Both the position numbers and the translations under genes were made by a program. A stretch of 64,000 bases of DNA from positions 4,092,001 to 4,156,000 of the forward strand of contig NZ_CP116615.1 of assembly GCF_024832785.1 (NCBI RefSeq), read 5' to 3'. The stretch comes from Fontisphaera persica (lineage in GTDB: Bacteria; Verrucomicrobiota; Verrucomicrobiia; Limisphaerales; Fontisphaeraceae). The notes beneath the pieces were generated by a model, which saw only the letters and a program-made list of their open reading frames with translations, made no database searches and was not told where the DNA came from. Within the stretch, counting starts at the first letter, position 1; each line of letters starts with the position of its first letter. This document shows, one piece after another, positions 34,188 through 43,407 of this stretch.

Positions 34188-36043
34188 GGTTTACGGGGGG
34201 GTGGGGTGGGGCGTCGCTCCGGCCAGGGCAGGGCCTGCGCCTGCGCCCGGGCCTGGTCCAGCAAGGCCCGCTCTTCCGGCAACAGCGGCGCTTGCGCCGC
34301 CTTCTCGAGTGTGCTTAGGGCGGCTTCTTTCCTTCCGGTGGCGGCCAGCAAGACGCCGTGATAGGCCATGATGACGGGCCGTTCCAGCGCACGGCGGGGC
34401 AGGCGCTCCAAAACCTTCAAGCCCTGGCTGCTCTGGCCTTGCAGATGGAGGGAAAAAGCATAGGTGGCGGCGCAAAATTCATTGTGTGGCCGCTCCTCAT
34501 ACAACCGCCGCGCCTGCGCGTGGGCTGCCGGGAGGTCGCGTCCCAGCAGCAAACTCAACGCCGCGTAATTATTCAGCGTGAGCCAGTTCGTCTGGCAGGT
34601 GAGCAACTGCTGGTACATTTGCCACAGGACCAGCGTCTGGCCTTGTGGCTCGAGCAAACCATGCCAGCGCAGCACCTCGTCGGTGTCGCGGCAGAGAGCG
34701 GGCAGGGCACGCTCCAGCAAAAGGGGAAAAGCCTCCCGCCACCGCCATTGCTGGGCCAGCCGCGCTGTTTCGTAGAGCCAGACGGGCCGCTCTTGGGCCA
34801 GATTCAACAATTCTTCCCAAGCCTGTCCGGCCTCCGGCTGTTTGTCCGCCTCGCGCCAGGTGCGAATCAGCAACATGCGCCGGTGCCAATCTTCCTGCCC
34901 CCAATGTTGGCGCTGCAACCAATCCGCCAGCTCCTGGCGGCGGCCGGTTCGCACATACACGGAAACCGCCACCGGTCGCAGCTCTGGAGGAAGTGGAGCC
35001 GGGGCGGGCAAACTTTGCCACAGTTCCCATGCCAGACCGGCCTGGTCGGACCCAAGGAGCCACTCCAGCAAAGCAGCCCAGTGTGCCGGCCGCGCAGCCG
35101 CCGCCGGCGCGATGGAGCGCAGGCGTGGCGCCATCGCCTCGGGCGTTGCCAGCCGCAACGCTTCCAAATGCCGCAGCGTGTCCTGAAATTGTGCCTGGGG
35201 GTGGGCCAGGGCACGCTCCGCCCACGCCAGGGCCGCCGCCGGCTGTTTCTCGCCCAGGTAGTATTCCCGCAGTGAGCGGCAGGCCGACAGGCCATGCACG
35301 GGATGCTCCGCCATGCCGCCCAGCCATTGGGCCGCCTGCTGGGCCAGGAGATTGTTGGTGGAGGCCAGGCGCATGGTGTGCAGCGCCATCTGCGCCGCCA
35401 CATTGGTGGGGGCCAGCCGCCAGGCCAGCTCGTATTGCTTTTCGGCCAGATGGGGACGGCCCGTTTTCAGATAATATTCAGCCAGGAGCATGGCATGGGC
35501 GGAATGGCGGCGCTCGGCCAGGGGAATGGCAAACAACCCATTGCTGGCCAGCAGAAACGGTGGCCGCTCAAAACGCAATGCCGTCCGGGCCAGCCCCAGG
35601 CGGTCTGCGGTGGTGACCTCCGGGGTGCCGGCCAGCCGCCAGTACCATACCAGGGCCGTGGGGGAATCGGCCTCTTCACTTAGTCGCGCAATCAATCGCG
35701 TGGCTCCGGCATGTTGCGGCTGCAAGGCGAGCGCTTTGCGCAGGCGGAAAGCGGCCGCCGCAGGCTGCCCGGCCTGGGCGCATTGCTCTGCCTGAGCCAC
35801 AAACCGGCGCGCCTGCCACTCATACAGCCACGGCAGCAACGCATGGCGTGCCAGTAAATAACCGGTGGCGAGGACCGCCACCCCTGCCAGCCAGGGGATG
35901 GCCCGCTGCCACAGTCGCACGCGGCCTTCCTCCCAGTTGGCCCCCCATCCTAACGCCCGGGCCAGCGCATCCAGCGCCCGCCATGTCCCGCGGCGCGCGG
36001 CTTCCTGGGCGGAGATTAGAATCGTGTAAAGGCGAAACAGCAT
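34184..36043 (-). CDS. Membrane-anchored TPR protein linked to exosortase
   Basis: 619 residues. A cytoplasmic N-terminus of about 48 residues is followed by one membrane helix (about 49-72, IPWLAGVAVLATGYLLARHA) and some 530 residues of helical TPR-type repeats, e.g. FVAQAEQCAQAGQPAAAAFR, HLAEKQYELAWRLAPTNVAA and LPAAHAQARRLYEERPHNEF. Exosortase loci often encode such TPR proteins (PrsT-like), thought to help surface-polysaccharide or substrate assembly; the exact role is unknown. It is the first gene of a two-gene unit with the exosortase. Confidence 0.82.
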   Translation of the reverse strand: MLFRLYTILISAQEAARRGTWRALDALARALGWGANWEEGRVRLWQRAIPWLAGVAVLATGYLLARHALLPWLYEWQARRFVAQAEQCAQAGQPAAAAFRLRKALALQPQHAGATRLIARLSEEADSPTALVWYWRLAGTPEVTTADRLGLARTALRFERPPFLLASNGLFAIPLAERRHSAHAMLLAEYYLKTGRPHLAEKQYELAWRLAPTNVAAQMALHTMRLASTNNLLAQQAAQWLGGMAEHPVHGLSACRSLREYYLGEKQPAAALAWAERALAHPQAQFQDTLRHLEALRLATPEAMAPRLRSIAPAAAARPAHWAALLEWLLGSDQAGLAWELWQSLPAPAPLPPELRPVAVSVYVRTGRRQELADWLQRQHWGQEDWHRRMLLIRTWREADKQPEAGQAWEELLNLAQERPVWLYETARLAQQWRWREAFPLLLERALPALCRDTDEVLRWHGLLEPQGQTLVLWQMYQQLLTCQTNWLTLNNYAALSLLLGRDLPAAHAQARRLYEERPHNEFCAATYAFSLHLQGQSSQGLKVLERLPRRALERPVIMAYHGVLLAATGRKEAALSTLEKAAQAPLLPEERALLDQARAQAQALPWPERRPTPPPRKP

Positions 36044-36105
36044 GGCCGGGCGCTTCAGGGCCTACACTGCTGCGGCTGCCGGCGAACCCCCCGCCGCCCG
36101 TGAAC

Positions 36106-37476
36106 TCAGGCAAACTGGTACGGCTTGCGTTTCGAGCGAATTTGCAAATGGCGGTTGGCCTCGGCGTCCTTGACGAACTGCTCCTTTTTCGGGTCCCAAA
36201 TCAATTGGCGTTTCAGGCGCACGGCCAGGTCGCTCAAGTGGCACAGCACATCCGCCTGGACGGCATCTTCGATGGGGCAGATGGCTGGCTGCCGCGAGCG
36301 GATGCACTCAATGAGATTGCGCTGGTGATGCGTGCTGCGGTACAGCGGCGTTTCCTGGGGGCGCAACGGCTCCTGCACCACATTTTCCGGCTGGCTGAAC
36401 ACACCGCCGCGATACACATGCACCCAGCCCTCCTCGCCCTCAAAGGCCGTGCCGTGGTCCGTAATTTTCCCATACCGCTGCTGCCAGTCGGAGAAATCCG
36501 TCATGGCGTTGGTCTCATGGTAACCGTTTTTCGTGCCGCGGTAGCGCAACTTCACCCCGTTGGCAAACGTGAACCAAACCTCCCATGCCACAGCGGTGTT
36601 GCAGGCGCCGGTGGTGGGGATGACTCCCCGGCCCTCGATGGCAACCGGCCCGCTCATCATTTCCGGCATGCCCCAGTAGGCGATGTCCAGCGGATGCACT
36701 CCCCACCCGGCAATGAAACCCAGGGCGTAATCGTAATTGAACCACCAGGTCTTGTGTGATTTGGGGGTGTCAAACACTTTGCCCTCGGTGTACGGCGTGA
36801 AGGGCGCCGGTCCCAGCCATAAATCATAGTTCAGCCCTGGCGGCACCGGCACCACCTCGGTGGAACCGCCGGGACGGCTGGCGGCACACCAGACATTGAT
36901 TTGTTTGAGCCGGCCAATGCGCCCGTTGCGCACCGCCTGCACGGCGGTGTGAAACTCGCGGCTGGAGCGCTGTTGCGTGCCGAATTGAAATATCACCTTG
37001 TTTTTCTGGCACCAGCGCCGCAGCAACTGGTCTTCCTTAATGGAAAGCCCCATCGGCTTCTCCAGGTACATGTCTTTTTTGGCCTTGGCGGCGGCCAGGG
37101 CCACGGGCACGTGCCAGTGGTCGGGGGTGGCAATCGAAACGGCGTCAATGTCTTTGCGCTCCAGCACCGCCCGGTAATCCGGCGTGGTCTGCACCGCGTT
37201 ATCTTTGTAATGGCCGTTGACCTGCTGCACGGCCGCGTCGAGATTGGGCTGGTACGGGTCCGCCAGCATGACCACGCGCACATCGCTTTGCGCCAGGAAT
37301 CCGCTCATCACCCCCCGCCCCTGGGGGCCGACACCGATGCAGGCCATTTGCACCTTGTTAAGCGGGGCGTTTTGGCCGCGCAGCGGAAAAGTAATGATTT
37401 GCGGAAGGGCGCTGGCCGCCGTGGCCAGCATCAGATTTTGCCGGATGAAACGACGGCGATTCATTGGGGATTTCAT
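36106..37476 (-). CDS. Tat-exported Gfo/Idh/MocA-family oxidoreductase
   Basis: 456 residues from the ATG at 37476. The Tat signal MNRRRFIRQNLMLATAASAL is followed by a Rossmann NAD(P) domain: VQMACIGVGPQGRGVMSGFL, DIDAVSIATPDHWHVPVALA and DMYLEKPMGLSIKEDQLLRR, where EKP is the family dinucleotide/substrate motif. The C-terminal part has FIAGWGVHPLDIAYWGMPEM, the family's catalytic-region GxHPLD. These exported enzymes are numerous in Verrucomicrobiota and Planctomycetota, probably for sugar oxidation; the substrate is unknown. Divergent from the hybrid kinase gene by about 248 bases, which contains a short inverted repeat AAGCCT/AGGCTT (37675-37695). Confidence 0.9.
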   Translation of the reverse strand: MKSPMNRRRFIRQNLMLATAASALPQIITFPLRGQNAPLNKVQMACIGVGPQGRGVMSGFLAQSDVRVVMLADPYQPNLDAAVQQVNGHYKDNAVQTTPDYRAVLERKDIDAVSIATPDHWHVPVALAAAKAKKDMYLEKPMGLSIKEDQLLRRWCQKNKVIFQFGTQQRSSREFHTAVQAVRNGRIGRLKQINVWCAASRPGGSTEVVPVPPGLNYDLWLGPAPFTPYTEGKVFDTPKSHKTWWFNYDYALGFIAGWGVHPLDIAYWGMPEMMSGPVAIEGRGVIPTTGACNTAVAWEVWFTFANGVKLRYRGTKNGYHETNAMTDFSDWQQRYGKITDHGTAFEGEEGWVHVYRGGVFSQPENVVQEPLRPQETPLYRSTHHQRNLIECIRSRQPAICPIEDAVQADVLCHLSDLAVRLKRQLIWDPKKEQFVKDAEANRHLQIRSKRKPYQFA

Positions 37477-37724
37477 GCGCGCGATGGTGACATTAAAGCG
37501 GGGGCGCGTCAAAACCAAAGGCGGCGGCAAGGCGCGGTCATGGCTATTCACGAGGGCGGGAGATGCAAGGCATGCGCGCGGAGGTGATGCGCCGCCGGTG
37601 AGGATGAAGGGTCCCTCCAATTTGGTCTGGCCAGATGGCCGGATTTAAGGTAAATGACCATTGCCTGACTCAGAAAGCCTCCCAGAGGAAGGCTTGGCTG
37701 GCGTTTGGAGCAGGCGCGTGATTG

Positions 37725-39527
37725 ATGTCCGAGACACAACACGGTTCTGAGGTTTTGCGACCACCTGCACTGCAAGGCGGGTGCCAGGACTTTTTGCTCA
37801 AAGCCGCCGGGGAGTTTCTGGCGATGGTGGGCGCTTCCTCCGCCGCGTCGTATGGCGCGGCCGTGGTGCGCGCTTTTGGCGGCCTGCCCGGCGTTTCCGC
37901 GGTGCGACTTTATGAGCGCGCGGCTCCCACGGCCACCTATTTAACTCTCGCCAGCGCGCAACCCTCTCCCGAGGCTGGCGCTGCGCCGGGCGACTGGCCC
38001 CTGAGTGAAATCGAAAAATGGCCCGCGCCCCGTGGTCCCTGGCGTTGGTGGGTGAGCGTATTGGCGCCGGGCGCGGGGGGCGCGGTGCCGTGGGCCGATA
38101 TGGCCCCCTGGATGGGACGCTCCTGGAAATCCGCGCTGGTCATTTTGTGGCGCCATGCCGATTCGCGGCCCCTGGCGGTGTTAGTGGCTGGCAGCACGGA
38201 AGGGGAGCTGGCGCCGGCCGCCTTGCCAACCGCCCAGGCGCTGGCGGCGCTGGCGGCGCAGGGATGGCAGTCCTGGTGCCAGGTGCGCGCCCTGCAGCAG
38301 CTTCAGGAAGCGCTCAATGAGCGGCTGGCCCAGGTTACCGCCGCGTGCGGCCTGGCCAATGCCGAGCTGTCCCGCGCAGCCCGGTTGAGCGACCAATTTC
38401 TGGCCAACATGAGCCACGAATTGCGCACGCCCTTGAACACGGTTTTAGGCATGGCTCAGGCCCTGCAGGAAGGCGTGATGGGGCCGGTCAATGAGGACCA
38501 GCTCAGTTATTTGCAGATGATTGAAAAGGCCGGCCGCCAGTTGCTTGCCATGATGACCGACATCCTGACGCTTTCCAAGGCTGGGGCCGGCCGCCTGGAG
38601 GTGCATCCGGAGGTGGTGGCGCTCCAGGCCCTGTGCCAGGATTGCATGCATTTTGTCATTCAGCCCGTCCGGCAGAAGCACATGAGCTTTGAGGTGGTCT
38701 GCGATCCTCGTGTGCCCATGCTGGAGGCGGACGAAAACATCCTGAAACAAGTGCTGGTCAACCTGCTGACCAACGCCGTCAAATTTACTCCTGAGCGCGG
38801 TAAAATCGTGCTGGAAACCATTGCCGAGCCGGAGCGGCATGCGGTGGCCCTCGTGGTGCGCGATTCCGGCATCGGCATTGCGCCGGAGAACATGGAGCGG
38901 CTCTTCCAGCCCTTTGTGCAATTGCATGACGGCCTGGCCCGCCAGTTCTCCGGCACCGGTCTGGGCTTGTCCCTGGTGTATCGGCTGACGGACCTGCACG
39001 GCGGGAGTGTCAGCGTGACCAGCACGCCCGGCCAGGGCAGCACCTTTACGGTGCGCCTGCCGTGGGCGCCGCCTCCCGCCACGGCTGGCGGCCATCCGTT
39101 CGAGAACGCCCGGCTGGATGGGGTGTCGGTTTTATTGGTGGATGACCATGAGCGCTCGTTGGCCGTCGCGCAGAAAATCCTGGCTGACGCCGGCGCCACG
39201 GTGTGGGTGGCCCGCCAGGGGGCGGAGGCGCTGGAGCGCGCCGCGGAGGAAAAGCCCGATGCGCTGGTGGTGGACTTGCAGCTCGCTGGCATGAATGGGT
39301 GGGCCTTGATGAAACACATTCAGGCCAACCCCCGCCTGCGCGGGCTGGGCATGGTGGCGGTGTCCTCGCTGGTTTTGCCTGCAGACCGCGCGCGCTGTCT
39401 GGAGGCGGGGGCGGCCGCCTTTTTGGAGCGTCCCTTGTGTCCAGCGGCGCTGGTGCAGGCGGTGGTGAGCGCGCTGCCGGCGGACCGCCGCCCGGCGGCG
39501 GGGGGTGTCATGGTGGGAGAATCCTGA
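37725..39527 (+). CDS. Hybrid sensor histidine kinase with C-terminal receiver
   Basis: 600 residues from the ATG at 37725 (a TTG one codon earlier is possible). No membrane segment. The N-terminal ~200 residues are an unrecognised, possibly GAF-like sensor. A coiled coil leads to HisKA with FLANMSHELRTPLNTVLGMA (phospho-His near residue 230), then HATPase_c with N-box VLVNLLTNAVKFTPERG, G1 VRDSGIGIAP and G2 SGTGLGLSLV. The C-terminal receiver (about 465-585) has LLVDDHER, phospho-Asp in ALVVDLQLAGMNG, and FLERPLCP, where the usual Lys of the KP switch is replaced by Arg. Overlaps or abuts the next kinase gene; cytosolic signal unknown. Confidence 0.92.
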   Translation: MSETQHGSEVLRPPALQGGCQDFLLKAAGEFLAMVGASSAASYGAAVVRAFGGLPGVSAVRLYERAAPTATYLTLASAQPSPEAGAAPGDWPLSEIEKWPAPRGPWRWWVSVLAPGAGGAVPWADMAPWMGRSWKSALVILWRHADSRPLAVLVAGSTEGELAPAALPTAQALAALAAQGWQSWCQVRALQQLQEALNERLAQVTAACGLANAELSRAARLSDQFLANMSHELRTPLNTVLGMAQALQEGVMGPVNEDQLSYLQMIEKAGRQLLAMMTDILTLSKAGAGRLEVHPEVVALQALCQDCMHFVIQPVRQKHMSFEVVCDPRVPMLEADENILKQVLVNLLTNAVKFTPERGKIVLETIAEPERHAVALVVRDSGIGIAPENMERLFQPFVQLHDGLARQFSGTGLGLSLVYRLTDLHGGSVSVTSTPGQGSTFTVRLPWAPPPATAGGHPFENARLDGVSVLLVDDHERSLAVAQKILADAGATVWVARQGAEALERAAEEKPDALVVDLQLAGMNGWALMKHIQANPRLRGLGMVAVSSLVLPADRARCLEAGAAAFLERPLCPAALVQAVVSALPADRRPAAGGVMVGES

Positions 39528-39534
39528 TGCGTTT

Positions 39535-40668
39535 ATGCCGTTGAATGGAAAAGTGTTGATTGTGGATGATGACTCGTACGTCTGCGCCACCATGGAGGCG
39601 CTTCTTAAGAACGAGGGGCATGAATTGATTTTTGCCTCCAGCGGCGCCGAGGGGCAGGCCAAGGCGCTTGCCGAACGTCCGGATGTTATTCTGCTGGACG
39701 TCATGATGCCGGAAATGGACGGCTACGAGGTCTGCCGCCGGCTCAAAGCGGACCCGGCCACCGCCGCGATACCGGTTTTGCTGGTCACCGCGCTGACGGA
39801 GCGCAAGGAACGGCTCAAAGGCATCGAGGCCGGCGCCAATGATTATCTGACCAAGCCGATTGACGCCCAGGATTTGCGTTTGCGGGTGCGCAACGCCATC
39901 TACACGCGAAAACTTTATGACCAGCTCCAGCAGAGTTTTGAGCAGCTTAAGGAACTGGAGGCTCTGCGTGACAACCTGACCCACATGATTGTGCATGACA
40001 TGCGCTCCTCGCTGGGCAGCGTGCTGGGCTTTGCCCAGTTGCTCAAGGCCTCCGCCAAGAACAAGCTCGACGAGCGCGAAGCCAACTTTCTCAACAAGGT
40101 GGAGCGCAACACCAATCTGCTGCTGGACATGGTCATCTCCCTGCTGGACATCAGCCGCCTGGAGGCCGGCCAGATGCCGTTGCGGATGAACCCGTGCAAC
40201 ATGTATGACCTGGCGCGCGCCGCCATTCAGCCGCTGGAAGCCCTGCTGGGCAGCCGCACCATTGATGTGCAACGCCCGGAACCGCCCATCACCGTCGTGT
40301 GCGACATTGATTTGACCCGCCGGGTGGTGGCCAATCTCGTGGGCAACGCCATCAAATACACCGGCGACGACGGCCTCATTCAGGTGCATTTCGAGGCGCT
40401 GCCGCAAGCTGTCAAAGTCTCCGTCACCGACAACGGCCCGGGCATTCCCCGGGAGCAGCACAAGAGAATCTTTGAGAAGTTCAGCCAGGCCCGCACTGAG
40501 CAGCGCAGCTTGGGGGTGGGGCTGGGACTGGCCTTCTGCAAATTGGCCGTGGAAGCCCACCACGGCTCCATCGGTGTGGAAAGTGATGTGGGCAAAGGCA
40601 GCACCTTCTGGTTTATCCTGCCGGAAAAACCCTCGGAAACGGCGGGGAATGGGGTCAAGGCTACTTGA
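39535..40668 (+). CDS. Response regulator-histidine kinase (REC-HisKA-HATPase)
   Basis: 377 residues from the ATG at 39535; the frame is open to 39505. An N-terminal receiver (about 1-118) has VLIVDDDSYV, phospho-Asp in VILLDVMMPEMDGYEVCRRL, VTAL and the Lys of DYLTKPI. The kinase part has HisKA with NLTHMIVHDMRSSLGSVLGF (phospho-His near 157) and HATPase_c with VVANLVGNAIKYTGDDGL, VTDNGPGIPREQHKRIFEKF and GLGLAFCKLAVEAHHG. It starts 7 bases after the preceding hybrid kinase, whose domains are in the opposite order, so the pair probably forms a phosphorelay. No output DNA-binding domain is present in either. Confidence 0.92.
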   Translation: MPLNGKVLIVDDDSYVCATMEALLKNEGHELIFASSGAEGQAKALAERPDVILLDVMMPEMDGYEVCRRLKADPATAAIPVLLVTALTERKERLKGIEAGANDYLTKPIDAQDLRLRVRNAIYTRKLYDQLQQSFEQLKELEALRDNLTHMIVHDMRSSLGSVLGFAQLLKASAKNKLDEREANFLNKVERNTNLLLDMVISLLDISRLEAGQMPLRMNPCNMYDLARAAIQPLEALLGSRTIDVQRPEPPITVVCDIDLTRRVVANLVGNAIKYTGDDGLIQVHFEALPQAVKVSVTDNGPGIPREQHKRIFEKFSQARTEQRSLGVGLGLAFCKLAVEAHHGSIGVESDVGKGSTFWFILPEKPSETAGNGVKAT

Positions 40669-41056
40669 CGTTCACCAGCGCCAGCGCAATTTCCTTCTCA
40701 ATCTGCGCCGCCAGCTCGATGTCGGCCGCGCCGCCACGCGTGCGCACTTGAACGGTGACGCTGGTAATGCGGGTGTCCACCTCGCGCACTTTCACCCAGA
40801 CATTGCGCGTGTCCACCTTGGCCACCAGCGTTTTGTTGATTGTATCCTCACTGTTCAACGTGCCTAAACGCGCCAGCACGCTTTTGGAAGCCTCAAACAC
40901 CTGCGCCACTGTCCGCTCGTAACGCCCTTCAATCTTGTCCCGTCCAAAGGGCACGGCAGCCTTGGTGCGTCCGTCCACCGTCTTGACGCAACCGGTGGCT
41001 CCCGCCAGCAACAAACCACAAAGCAGACCGATGACCCAACTATGCAATTTCATCAT
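40661..41056 (-). CDS. Small DUF3568-like lipoprotein
   Basis: 131 residues from the ATG at 41056 (41053 also possible; both are in frame). The signal peptide ends with LLLAGATGC, lipidated Cys at about 23. The mature part of about 108 residues (IEGRYERTVAQVFEASKSVL, VWVKVREVDTRITSVTVQVR) resembles DUF3568 envelope lipoproteins of unknown function. The 3' end overlaps the tail of the convergent kinase gene by 8 bases. Confidence 0.8.
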   Translation of the reverse strand: MMKLHSWVIGLLCGLLLAGATGCVKTVDGRTKAAVPFGRDKIEGRYERTVAQVFEASKSVLARLGTLNSEDTINKTLVAKVDTRNVWVKVREVDTRITSVTVQVRTRGGAADIELAAQIEKEIALALVNVK

Positions 41057-41070
41057 AGCACAACATAAAA

Positions 41071-41086
41071 CCACAATCGGTTGTGG
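41071..41086 (-). promoter_or_regulatory. Hairpin in the leader of the DUF3568-like gene
   Basis: CCACAA-CCGA-TTGTGG on the minus strand forms a 6-base-pair stem 14 bases before the start codon, followed by TTTTATG. It may be a regulatory structure or a repeat recognised by a protein; the T run is too short for a convincing terminator. Confidence 0.3.
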
Positions 41087-41261
41087 CGTCAAGTCCCAAT
41101 CGCCGCAATTGGTAGGGTGTCGCCAACCCCAAGCCAATTGCCCCAGCCTCTTGGATTCATCCGCCAGCCCTGCTCCGGGCTGCAAGGGGCCAAGCGCGGG
41201 TGGTCAGCCCGGCGGTCCGCACTTGCCCAAGCCTGATTTCCCGGTAACTTAAGCACGGCTC

Positions 41262-41672
41262 ATGAAACAATGGCGCATGTGGAAATTGGTTTTGGTTTTG
41301 CTTACCGGGCTGTGCCTGCTGACCTGCTTCCTGCCAGCGGCGGCGGGAGCGGATGCCGTGCCCACGCTGGCGGCCCGCGAGTTTGCCCGGCGCGCCCAGG
41401 AGCCGGGGGTGGTGATTCTGGATGTCCGCACGGCGCGGGAGGTGAAAACCGGACGCATTCAGGGAGCGATGCATTTGGATATTTCCACTCCGGATTTTGA
41501 GGAGCAGCTGGGGCGGCTGGACCGCAAGGCGGTGTATCTGGTGTATTGCGCTTCCGGCGTGCGCAGCGCCCGGGCGTGCCAAAAAATGCAGGCGCTGGGC
41601 TTTGCGCAAGTTTTCAATCTGGAGCGCGGCCTGCTGGCCTGGCAGGCGGCGGGGCTGCCGTTGGAGAAATAA
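41262..41672 (+). CDS. Exported rhodanese-like domain protein
   Basis: 136 residues. A signal peptide (about 1-30, ending in PAAAGADA) precedes a single rhodanese domain: VVILDVRTAREVKTGRIQGA and the active-site loop VYCASGVRSARACQKMQ with catalytic Cys followed by ASGVRS, then FNLERGLLAWQAAGLPLEK. Single-domain members transfer sulfane sulfur to acceptors such as cyanide or thiols; the periplasmic partner is not known. No operon partner: the neighbouring gene is the cold-shock protein 164 bases downstream. Confidence 0.93.
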   Translation: MKQWRMWKLVLVLLTGLCLLTCFLPAAAGADAVPTLAAREFARRAQEPGVVILDVRTAREVKTGRIQGAMHLDISTPDFEEQLGRLDRKAVYLVYCASGVRSARACQKMQALGFAQVFNLERGLLAWQAAGLPLEK

Positions 41673-41836
41673 GGCCCGCGGAGCCGCTTGACACCTGGCG
41701 GACGTGTTGGCAACATGCTGGCGGAATCGGCCAAACAAATCTCTAGCGCCTTGGGCTTGTGCTTTTTGCTCCTGGGGTGGCAAGTGGCAGTACCGAGCCA
41801 GGGCGTGAGGAAAAATGGCCGCCAGCAGTGAGTGTT

Positions 41837-42055
41837 ATGGCCAGCGGCAAAGTCAAATGGTTTAACAGCATCAAGGGGTATGGCTTCATCGAGAACGAGA
41901 ATGGGCCGGACATTTTCGTGCATCACACCGCCATCCTGGGCCAGGGTTACAAGGAGCTGATGGCCGGCGAGGTGGTGAGCTTCGAGCTGGTCCCCGGCGA
42001 GAAGGGACCCAAAGCCATCAACGTGCAGCGGCAGCCGCCGCGCTCGCAAGCCTGA
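41837..42055 (+). CDS. Cold-shock domain protein
   Basis: 72 residues from the ATG at 41837, the usual size. RNP1 (KGYGFIEN) and RNP2 (DIFVHHTAI) RNA-binding motifs are intact in the OB fold, beginning MASGKVKWFNSIKGYGFIE. The family binds single-stranded RNA/DNA and melts structures. A longer frame from 41759 does not fit the family. The 164-base leader after the rhodanese gene could carry a thermosensing structure as in cspA, but I see no specific element. Confidence 0.94.
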   Translation: MASGKVKWFNSIKGYGFIENENGPDIFVHHTAILGQGYKELMAGEVVSFELVPGEKGPKAINVQRQPPRSQA

Positions 42056-42125
42056 GCCGTTCCCCGGTTGCCACAGTTTTTTCCCGCTGGCGCTCTGCCA
42101 GCCGCCGGATACATTGCCTGCGCGA

Positions 42126-43289
42126 ATGAACGAATCAGGTCATTGCGTGCGGCATTTGTATGTGCACGTGCCTTTTTGCGCGCGCAAGTGTGAGTATTGC
42201 GCTTTTTACTCTGCGGCGGGCACGGGCGAGGAGGTGAATCGGTACGTGGCGGCGCTGCAGCGCGAGCTGGAGCTGGTGGCCGGGCGGCTGCGGCCCGAGA
42301 CCATTTTCTTTGGGGGGGGCACTCCGTCACTCCTGACGCTCAAGCAGTGGGAGCAAATGGGCCGCTGTCTGGAACGGCTCCATCTGCTGGGCGCGGCGGA
42401 GTGGACCATCGAATGCAATCCCGCCACGGTGTCGCCGGACAAGGCCCGCCTCTGGCGCGATTTGGGCGTGAATCGCCTTTCCCTGGGGGTGCAGTCACTG
42501 GATGAGGATTTGCTGGACCGGCTGGGGCGCGTGCACAGCCGGCAGATGGTGTTCAAGTCGTATGATTTGCTGCGCCGCGCCGGTTTTGACAATCTGAATG
42601 TGGACTTGATGTTTGCCATCCCGGGCCAGACGCTGGACGTGTGGCGCGACACCTTGCGCGAGGTGGCCGCCCTGGGCAGCGAGCATTTGAGTTGCTACGA
42701 AGTCACCTACGAGGAAGACACACCGCTCTACGCGCAGATGCGCGCCGGCGCCTTTGCGGTGGATGAAGAGCTGGCCGACGCCATGTATCAGGAACTCTGC
42801 GAGGCCGCCGCGCGGGGCGGTTGGCGGCAGTATGAAGTTTCCAATTTTGCCCGCGACCTGCCGGGCGCCTGCGGCCGCCTGCCGCATTATGCCTGCCGGC
42901 ACAACGTGAACTACTGGCGCGGCGGCGCCTTCCTGGGCCTGGGCCCCAGCGCGGCGGAATTCGTGGACGGCGTGCGGACCAAAAACTGGAGCAACACCAC
43001 GCTGTATTGCGAGCAATTGGAAAAGGGGCGGCGCGCCATCGAATCCCGCGATGTGCTCAGCCCCTTGCAGCGCGCCGGGGAAATTGCCGGTTTCGGCCTG
43101 CGCATGAATGTAGGCTGGGAATTTGCCGAGTTCCAGGCGGCCACGGGTTTTGATTTGCGCCAGGAATGGGCGGAGGACATGGCCTTCCTGGTGCAATGCG
43201 GCCACGGTCTGGTGGAGGCCGGCGGTTTTCGTCTCACGCCGCTGGGATTGCGTTTTGCCGATGCCGCAGCCGAGCGTTTCCTGCGCTGA
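42126..43289 (+). CDS. hemW: Radical SAM heme chaperone HemW-like protein
   Basis: 387 residues from the ATG at 42126. The radical SAM cluster motif CARKCEYC (CxxxCxxC) is near residues 19-26 after LYVHVPF. It is followed by TIFFGGGTPSLLTLKQWEQM, a HemW/HemN hallmark, NRLSLGVQSLDEDLLDRLGR, VDLMFAIPGQTLDVWRDTLR, and the C-terminal HemW region QYEVSNFARDLPGACGRL with HNVNYWRGGAFLGLGPSAAE. HemW binds heme and inserts it into apoproteins; lack of the HemN-specific N-terminal extension argues against a true coproporphyrinogen dehydrogenase. It has its own 70-base upstream spacer. Confidence 0.92.
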   Translation: MNESGHCVRHLYVHVPFCARKCEYCAFYSAAGTGEEVNRYVAALQRELELVAGRLRPETIFFGGGTPSLLTLKQWEQMGRCLERLHLLGAAEWTIECNPATVSPDKARLWRDLGVNRLSLGVQSLDEDLLDRLGRVHSRQMVFKSYDLLRRAGFDNLNVDLMFAIPGQTLDVWRDTLREVAALGSEHLSCYEVTYEEDTPLYAQMRAGAFAVDEELADAMYQELCEAAARGGWRQYEVSNFARDLPGACGRLPHYACRHNVNYWRGGAFLGLGPSAAEFVDGVRTKNWSNTTLYCEQLEKGRRAIESRDVLSPLQRAGEIAGFGLRMNVGWEFAEFQAATGFDLRQEWAEDMAFLVQCGHGLVEAGGFRLTPLGLRFADAAAERFLR

Positions 43290-43407
43290 GACCTGGCCGC
43301 CGACTGCGCCGGGTGTCACGGAAATGTCACATTCGCCGCCTTAACGGCCGGCCCTGGGTGGCCTTATTCTTGTCCTGTTCAGGGACATGGGTGGAAGGGG
43401 CAGGGAT

